This document shows positions 55,433-64,000 of a DNA stretch of 64,000 bases, one piece after another (positions within the stretch are counted from its first letter, which is position 1; every line of letters starts with the position of its first letter). Origin of the DNA: Acidobacteriota bacterium (GTDB lineage: Bacteria > Acidobacteriota > Blastocatellia > Pyrinomonadales > Pyrinomonadaceae); contig JAIVJV010000009.1 of the NCBI GenBank assembly GCA_020199835.1, positions 558,001 through 622,000 of the forward strand. Direction: 5' to 3'. Made by a program: the position numbers and the translations under genes. The notes under the pieces were generated by a model. It made no database searches, was not told the origin of the DNA, and saw only the letters and a list, made by a program, of their open reading frames with translations.

Positions 55433-58400
55433 TCACGGCTTCGCGATCACGAGCGGGTTGGTCTCCAACTCTCGCCGATAAAAAACTCGCGGCCGTTGCA
55501 CGCTGCGCTTCTGCGGATCTGCAATATTTGTCTCACCTTCTGTAAACGCGATCTCTAACCCCAAACCACGCCCCTGCGTCATCTTCTCCTGCTGCATCTG
55601 CGGCACACGCTCGGTTGCGAAGTTCAGCCACTCGCGCGCGATCAGCACGCCGTCTTTCGGTTCGGTATCCGCCACCGGAGTCTTCAAACCTTCTTCAACC
55701 AACGCGTAGGTCAAATATCCGTGACCGAGTTGCGCCGCTTCGAGCGCCGCCTGGAAACTCTGCGCCGCCGTGAGTATGTACATGCCTTTTTCATACGCGA
55801 GCTGCGCCAGGCCCTTCGAGTTCATCGGCCCGCGCCGCTTCTCTTCCGCTTCGAGCGCCTGGCCTGAATTGCACGCATCAATGATCAGCAACAAGTGACC
55901 CGAATCGAGACCTTCGACCGCCGCCTCTAACTCCAGGTCGGAAATACTGTGCGTGAGCATCGTCTTTAGCCCGTCTTCAGTCAGCTTCGTACGATCGCCC
56001 ATGTAACCCAGGTCGTGCGGAATCAGATAAAACCGCTGCGCCTGCGCCGTGCCGTGGCCCGCGTAGTAGATGATGACTGTATCTTCCGGCTGAACTCGTT
56101 TCAGCGCATCGAATGGCCCAGCTTTCAACGACGGTGGACCAGGATCGCCGGCGAGTCGCTTGATAGCGGCTAGAATGTTTGCCTTCGTCGCGTCTTTGTC
56201 GAGCAGTTGCGCCACTTCAACTTTCTCAAACTCGCCTACCTGCATTTGCCGGCGCCGTACCTCATCACCGAAACTGCGCGCGTCCGCAGTCGCGTATTTC
56301 AGGTTGTACTGCGGATTCTCATACTCATTCACGCCCACGGCGATGACGTAAGCCGTGCCTTTGCGTTTCAAACTCTCCGCGCCCGTAAACACGAGCGGCG
56401 CATCCTTGCTCTTGACGTTGTCGCGATTGAAACCATACGCCACGAGCCAATTTGGACCAGCGGTGACCGTGATCTCTTCTTCAAGCGACACCGACGGCTG
56501 TCCTTTCAACACGTCGCCGTGCCACACCTTCACGAGCGAGCCGTTGCGAAACAGACGCACGTCGCGCGCGCCGGTGCCCTGCGGATTATCTTTGTCAGCA
56601 GGAGCATCGGTGACATCGATCCTCACCTTGATCGTGCGCGAACCGACAGCCGCATCCGGCGTTTGTTGCCCTGCTTGCGCCGGGAGCGACAACTTCACCA
56701 CCGGTTGCCGTCGATCTTTCTTCGACACATCCTCCGCCACCTTCGGCCGCTTGCCTGCAAAGACGTCAGACAACAAACCCGGATAGTAAAACTCGTTGAA
56801 GAACCACTCGATGGGCGCCACGTTGAACGTCTCCTGGTTGTAGCGCCACAAAATCTGGTTCCACGAAACAGGCGTGCCGTCAAATAAACCTTGCGGCGTC
56901 ACAACCATCCACTCGCCGCCATCGTCGAGCGAAATGAGCGTCAACAAATGCTCGCCTGTTTTTGCGTCCCACAAAAACGTACTGCCATCTTCGCCTGCCG
57001 ACGCGAGCAAACCGCCGTCAGGACTGAAGTCGAGCGATTCCATGTTTGCGTTGTGTCCTGCGAGCGTAACTAGTTCGCGTTTCGCTCCGAGGTCCCAGAT
57101 CTTGATCGTGTTGTCAGTACTGCCGGTTGCGAGCAGTTTGCCGTCCCGACTAAGTGCGAGCTTGCTGACAGCTCGCCCGTGACCTTTTAAGTTACCGATC
57201 TCGCGACCACTCGCGACGTCCCAAATCTGCACCTGGCCGATGGCTTCGACTCTCAAATCTTTCATTATGTCCTGCGAATCCTGAGTCTTGGAGCCTTTCG
57301 ATGGTTTCGGCCTTTTCCCACTCATCGCGCCGCCCATCATCGCGGTGAAATCAATGTTTGTCTTCGACTCAACTCCGCCCGTCAACAGCGTTCGACCATC
57401 AGGGCTGAAAGCGAGCGACGTCACGGTCCGGCCCATCGTTCCCGCCGCCATCGTGCCCCACACGTTGTTCATCATCGCGGCGACGGCAGCCATGTCGGGC
57501 ATCTGCGGCATCTGGCCGGGCTTGACCACCGGCGGCGTCGTAATCAGCGTGCTCATCGGTGACGATGTCACATCGCGAAGCTTGCTTCCCGACTGCACGT
57601 CCCACAGCGAGGTCTGACCCATCGATCCGATCGTCGCAAGCATGCGGCCATCCGCGCTGAATTCCGCTTCGCTCGGTAACTCGCCCGCAGCAAGTGAACG
57701 CAACTCGCGACCGGTTTTCATGTCCCAAAGCTTCACCTGACTGCCGCGCGCGAAGGACGTTGTTGTTACCGTAACCTGTTGTTGATTTCCAACAGTTTGC
57801 ACCGAGCTATAGACCACGGCGAGCATCGTTCCGTCAGCACTGAAGCGCAGCTTTTGCACAACGCCCGTTTCACCCGTGGGCGTGAGCGTTTGCAACTCAC
57901 GTCCGGTCGGCGACTCAACGATGGAAACGACAGTCTTGTTTGGGTTCATCACTGCCAACAATCGTCCATCGGGACTCGCAACCGGATACGTTTTGTCAGG
58001 CGTGGCGGGCGCGGTGCGCAAACCACGTCCGGTGCGCAAGTCCCAACGCGTGCGGCCGCCCGACGAAAGCTGTGTTCCGTCCGCACTGAACGCCACGTTG
58101 TAAGCCATGTTCGTGCGGCCGGTCAGATTCGAAAGACGCTTGCCGGTTTCCGTTTCCCAAACGATCGTGTCAGTGTCAAACCCGCCGGTCGCGATCCGTT
58201 TTCCATCCTCACTAAACGCGACGAACGCATCCGCCTGCGCCGTAAACACGCCGCTGTTTGGAACTTTCAACTGCGTCAACTCACGTCCGGTCGCGGTGTC
58301 CCAAACTTTCACAAGGTAGTTTTCAGAGAAAGCGAGCAGCCGGCCGTCGCGACTAAACTTCACCAGGCTGTAGTCCTTTGCCGTCTGGGCCAACGTCTGC

Positions 58401-59254
58401 TCTTTCTTCGCACTCACGTCCCACAACTTCAAACGCTTATCCACAACTCCCGCCGCCAGCAACTGTCCGCCTGGTGCAAACACAAGCTGCACACTGTCCA
58501 CGCGATCGCCTGACAACTTCCCCTGCCGCACTTCACGCCCGCTCGACAAATCAATCACGCGAACCTGCACATCAGAATCGTCGCTTACGAACACGAGCTG
58601 TGTCCCATCGGCTGAGATCGTGACGCCGCCATCGCCGCCCATCATTCCGGCTGCGTTTGGACCACCCGTATCTAACGTGCGCAACTCACGCCCGCTCGTC
58701 AGATCCCAAACGCGCGCGACATCGCTCGCCGTCACGATTCGATTGTCTGAAGCAAAGCCGATGAAGAAGACGCCGATCGCGGCAGTTACCGTTCCTTGTG
58801 GACCAGTGAGCGTTTGCACTTCACGGCCGCTGTTGACGTCCCAGACCTTAACTGAATTGTCCGCCGCCGAAGCAGCAAGGAGACGGCCGTCGCGACTGAA
58901 CGCTATTGACGGTGCGAGTCCGGACGCGGTTTGACCGCTGCTCGAAAGATCGCGCAACTTGCGATTTGTGGCGGTCTCCCAGAGTTTGATCGTGTTGCTG
59001 CGAAAGGTTCCGGTGGCGAGTAGTTTTCCGTCCGGACTGAACACGAGGCGAGTCGCGCCGAAGATGTTGTTGTACCCGGTTTGGAGAACAAGCTCCGGTT
59101 TAGCCTCACGCGACTGCGACGCAGTCTGTGCGTTGCTCGTTGGATCGGCCTTCTGTATTCCTAAACCGCGCTGGTCGGGCGGCGTCGGAGAGGGAGATTG
59201 GGCGAGCACAGTACCGGAGAAGAATAGAGACGCAAGAAGAGCGATGAGTTTCAT
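55433..59254 (-). CDS. secreted WD40-repeat protein with C-terminal caspase domain
   Basis: A 1273-residue protein from ATG 59254, which sits right behind GAGAGGTG and begins a signal peptide (LIALLASLFFSGTVLAQ). About twelve or more WD40 units (about 60-830, many with FSPDGK/FSADGT and LWD endings) precede a linker and a caspase-like C14 domain (about 980-1250) with His1067 (YYAGHGTA) and Cys1128 (DACNSGQ). This pairs propeller and metacaspase-type protease in one exported chain; WD40-caspase fusions are known in bacteria but usually cytosolic. Role unknown. Confidence 0.9.
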   Translation of the reverse strand: MKLIALLASLFFSGTVLAQSPSPTPPDQRGLGIQKADPTSNAQTASQSREAKPELVLQTGYNNIFGATRLVFSPDGKLLATGTFRSNTIKLWETATNRKLRDLSSSGQTASGLAPSIAFSRDGRLLAASAADNSVKVWDVNSGREVQTLTGPQGTVTAAIGVFFIGFASDNRIVTASDVARVWDLTSGRELRTLDTGGPNAAGMMGGDGGVTISADGTQLVFVSDDSDVQVRVIDLSSGREVRQGKLSGDRVDSVQLVFAPGGQLLAAGVVDKRLKLWDVSAKKEQTLAQTAKDYSLVKFSRDGRLLAFSENYLVKVWDTATGRELTQLKVPNSGVFTAQADAFVAFSEDGKRIATGGFDTDTIVWETETGKRLSNLTGRTNMAYNVAFSADGTQLSSGGRTRWDLRTGRGLRTAPATPDKTYPVASPDGRLLAVMNPNKTVVSIVESPTGRELQTLTPTGETGVVQKLRFSADGTMLAVVYSSVQTVGNQQQVTVTTTSFARGSQVKLWDMKTGRELRSLAAGELPSEAEFSADGRMLATIGSMGQTSLWDVQSGSKLRDVTSSPMSTLITTPPVVKPGQMPQMPDMAAVAAMMNNVWGTMAAGTMGRTVTSLAFSPDGRTLLTGGVESKTNIDFTAMMGGAMSGKRPKPSKGSKTQDSQDIMKDLRVEAIGQVQIWDVASGREIGNLKGHGRAVSKLALSRDGKLLATGSTDNTIKIWDLGAKRELVTLAGHNANMESLDFSPDGGLLASAGEDGSTFLWDAKTGEHLLTLISLDDGGEWMVVTPQGLFDGTPVSWNQILWRYNQETFNVAPIEWFFNEFYYPGLLSDVFAGKRPKVAEDVSKKDRRQPVVKLSLPAQAGQQTPDAAVGSRTIKVRIDVTDAPADKDNPQGTGARDVRLFRNGSLVKVWHGDVLKGQPSVSLEEEITVTAGPNWLVAYGFNRDNVKSKDAPLVFTGAESLKRKGTAYVIAVGVNEYENPQYNLKYATADARSFGDEVRRRQMQVGEFEKVEVAQLLDKDATKANILAAIKRLAGDPGPPSLKAGPFDALKRVQPEDTVIIYYAGHGTAQAQRFYLIPHDLGYMGDRTKLTEDGLKTMLTHSISDLELEAAVEGLDSGHLLLIIDACNSGQALEAEEKRRGPMNSKGLAQLAYEKGMYILTAAQSFQAALEAAQLGHGYLTYALVEEGLKTPVADTEPKDGVLIAREWLNFATERVPQMQQEKMTQGRGLGLEIAFTEGETNIADPQKRSVQRPRVFYRRELETNPLVIAKP

Positions 59255-59398
59255 AACACCTCTCAAGTTTTTCCGGCGGTACTGTGTCACAACCAGCGGC
59301 TTGAAGACAACAAACCCGAAGCCTCTCGACTCCGGGTCGTTGCGTTCAGCCTGCAAGGAGTTCCCCAACTTCTGCCGGCTGATATCTTCCGTTGTCTA

Positions 59399-59839
59399 CT
59401 AACCAGCAATGATCGCGATTGTCGCTTTGCCTCCCTTGCTCGCCACGGTTTGTTCTGTGTTGCGTTCAACATTCGATTTCACCGCGGCCAACGTGGTCGA
59501 GTCGCCGGCCATTTGTGCCTGCGCGAAGAAGTAGCGGTCGCCGTAACGATTGAACACGAGTTTCGCTTGCTCAGGCGTGTTGACGTTGTGTTCGTTCGTT
59601 TGAATGATCGCGCTCGACCGTCCGTCGGTGCTTCTGATTTGCAGCACCTTTCGACCCGACGTCGGATTCAGCACGGCGATGGTGTATTCACCCGCGGGCA
59701 GGCTCTTCTCACCGACGCTGAACGCGAACGGAATTCGCGCGCGGATGCGCTGCGTGCCGAATACCTGGGCCTCAGCGGTGGCGGCCACAACGGCCACAAA
59801 CATCATTATCGCGATAGTTAAAATCAGATACTTTTTCAT
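59399..59839 (-). CDS. small exported beta-rich protein
   Basis: A 146-residue exported protein with signal peptide (LILTIAIMMFVAVVAATAEAQ). It has IPFAFSVGEKSLPAGEYTI, repeated strands and a tail of Ala/Ile. The SVGEKSLPAGEY motif is common in short Acidobacteriota secreted proteins without a named family. AATGGAGG precedes ATG 59839. It is 144 bases upstream of the WD40-caspase gene on the same strand. Confidence 0.8.
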   Translation of the reverse strand: MKKYLILTIAIMMFVAVVAATAEAQVFGTQRIRARIPFAFSVGEKSLPAGEYTIAVLNPTSGRKVLQIRSTDGRSSAIIQTNEHNVNTPEQAKLVFNRYGDRYFFAQAQMAGDSTTLAAVKSNVERNTEQTVASKGGKATIAIIAG

Positions 59840-59970
59840 GAAACAACCTCCATTCCTTTCCAGCCTTCACTAACTAACGCGGAGGTTCAGCCCGGATTCC
59901 CTCACGGGCCGTAAAATATTTGTTGTAGAATTTCGCCTCACTTTTTGGTCCACGTCATCTTAGGAAACAG

Positions 59971-60528
59971 ATGCAGTCTGAAGGCATAACTGAACTGCTG
60001 GTCGACTGGGGCAAGGGCGATCAGGCGGCGCTCGAAAAACTGATGCCGCTCGTCTACGACGAACTGCGCCGGCTTGCGAGTAACTATCTCCGCCGCGAAC
60101 GCGCGACTCACACACTCCAACCGACTGCGCTCGTCAACGAGGCCTACCTGAAACTGGTCGACCAACGAAATGCCAAATGGCAGAATCGCGCCCATTTTTT
60201 CGGCATTTCAGCCCAATTAATGCGACGCATACTCGTCGATCACGCGCGCCAGCATCAGGCCGTAAAACGCGGCGGCTCCAATCAGCAACGGCTATCGATC
60301 ACCAGCGCCGAACGCGTCGCAAAGCAGCCGGAGATCGATCTCCTGGCGCTCAACGAAGCTCTAGACGAACTAACCCGGATGGACCCGCAACAAGCCCAGA
60401 TTGTCGAACTGAAATTCTTCGGTGGCCTTTCGATCGACGAAACCGCGGAAGTCCTTGGCATCAGCCACGCTACTGTGGAGCGCGACTGGAAACTGGCGCG
60501 GGCGTGGTTACGGCGCCAATTAGAGTAA
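59971..60528 (+). CDS. ECF RNA polymerase sigma factor (TIGR02999-like)
   Basis: A 185-residue sigma factor of the group with PF07638. Region 2 (LMPLVYDELRRLASNYLRRE, then PTALVNEAYLKL) and region 4 (FFGGLSIDETAEVLGISHATVERDW) are clear; no anti-sigma gene is adjacent. In Acidobacteriota and Planctomycetota such sigmas commonly sit beside Ser/Thr kinases, as here, 77 bases ahead of the kinase gene. Confidence 0.93.
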   Translation: MQSEGITELLVDWGKGDQAALEKLMPLVYDELRRLASNYLRRERATHTLQPTALVNEAYLKLVDQRNAKWQNRAHFFGISAQLMRRILVDHARQHQAVKRGGSNQQRLSITSAERVAKQPEIDLLALNEALDELTRMDPQQAQIVELKFFGGLSIDETAEVLGISHATVERDWKLARAWLRRQLE

Positions 60529-60605
60529 ACTTTTCCGCGACAGGGACATTTAACTGAGGGAGTTCGGCAGCGCTCTTCGCGTCTTTTATTAAGGACGCTA
60601 AAACG

Positions 60606-63586
<2,981 letters not shown>

Positions 63587-63590
<4 letters not shown>

Positions 63591-64000
63591 AGCGTAGATT
63601 CTTTGCGACACTCCTCATCTGCTTGACCATTACGTCTCTGGGCGCGTCTGTGTGCGCGCAGACGCCGGCTTTGCGGCATTACGAGATTCGTCCCGCGGAT
63701 CTGCCGCCACCGAATCCCGCGGAAGACGCGGTTAACCCGCCGCGAGTCGTGCCGCGTCCTGCGGGCGCAAACCTGATCATGCCGCCGGGCTTTTCGGCCG
63801 AGACGTTTGCCGAAGGCGAGTTCAGGGAGCCGCGCTGGCTGGCGCTCGCGCCGAATGGCGATGTTTTTGTATCTGACTCACGAGCCGGGAAGATCATCAT
63901 CCTGCGCGATGCAAACAACGACGGCGTTGCCGAACAGCGGTTTACGTTCGTTGAAGGCATGAAACAGCCTTTCGGCATGGCGTTCTGGAAAAACTATCTC
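63587..64000 (+). CDS. sorbosone dehydrogenase-like secreted protein, partial
   Basis: The first 138 codons of a gene leaving the right edge. A signal peptide (FFATLLICLTITSLGASVCA) leads to a Pro-rich spacer and LIMPPGFSAETFAEGEFREP, PRWLALAPNGDVFVSD and DANNDGVAE, typical of the PQQ-dependent sugar/sorbosone dehydrogenase propeller family. The ATG overlaps the kinase stop, suggesting it is transcribed with it. Confidence 0.75.

Overview
The window reads as chromosomal DNA of an Acidobacteriota, most likely class Blastocatellia (Pyrinomonadales-like). This is an inference from gene content. The supporting marks are two neighbouring secreted VWFA-related proteins, a TIGR02999-type ECF sigma factor next to a transmembrane Ser/Thr kinase with a TolB-like propeller, an Asn/Ser-rich linker protein, and many secreted hydrolases beside a full set of housekeeping genes. 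The DNA is moderately GC-rich throughout. I saw no tRNA, rRNA, CRISPR array, phage or transposase gene.

Layout. 1-4327 (minus): an AddB-like fragment, rmuC, an OB-fold/PolB-like exonuclease, an Mpo1-like membrane protein and an aldo/keto reductase. 4423-11464 (plus): a group II PLP decarboxylase and a CysQ-like phosphatase, a histidine kinase with a PrsR-like sigma-54 regulator, a ferredoxin/metallo-beta-lactamase fusion and an Asn-rich membrane protein. 11480-13279: lepA.

13313-22247 is the most interesting part: a RiPP-type peptide-modification locus. It holds a PF14907-type nucleotidyltransferase, a secreted STN-like protein, then a promoter, a strong Shine-Dalgarno and a 57-codon precursor gene that is easy to miss. 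An HPr-kinase-like kinase, a radical SAM protein with extra cysteines, a sulfotransferase, a PqqD-type recognition protein, a small anchored protein and an HTTM membrane protein follow in a tight, mostly overlapping chain. A lamin-tail protein and a strong terminator follow, and a convergent gene encodes a lasso-type B2 leader protease with its Cys-His-Asp triad. The leader carries the lasso recognition spacing (aromatic, +3 Pro, +5 aliphatic, +15 Thr). The predicted core lacks Asp/Glu and no lasso cyclase gene is present, so this looks like lasso-type leader handling used for a different product.

22382-27650: a serine-biosynthesis operon (DUF1015, serA, SDR, serC) ending in an RluA-type pseudouridine synthase. 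28019-34759: two VWFA proteins and a 1467-residue hybrid sensor kinase behind a near-consensus promoter. 34766-41154 (minus): a type III PKS-like condensing enzyme, a strictosidine-synthase-like propeller protein, and a run of GrdB-like, DUF4149, DUF309, thioredoxin-reductase-like (no CxxC) and DUF6687-like genes. 41205-42157: three small redox genes. 42246-47647: prolyl oligopeptidase, then a Ser/Thr kinase overlapping a PPP phosphatase. 47723-51804 (minus): a serine hydrolase, a KTSC protein and thiC. 51902-54803: an M28 peptidase and a Tat-exported amine oxidase. 54804-59839 (minus): a Uma2 protein, a secreted WD40-caspase protein and a small exported protein. 59971-64000: ECF sigma factor, propeller kinase and the start of a sorbosone-dehydrogenase-like protein.

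Coordinates come from reading frames, start-codon context and overlaps. Family names come from motif recognition without database searches.
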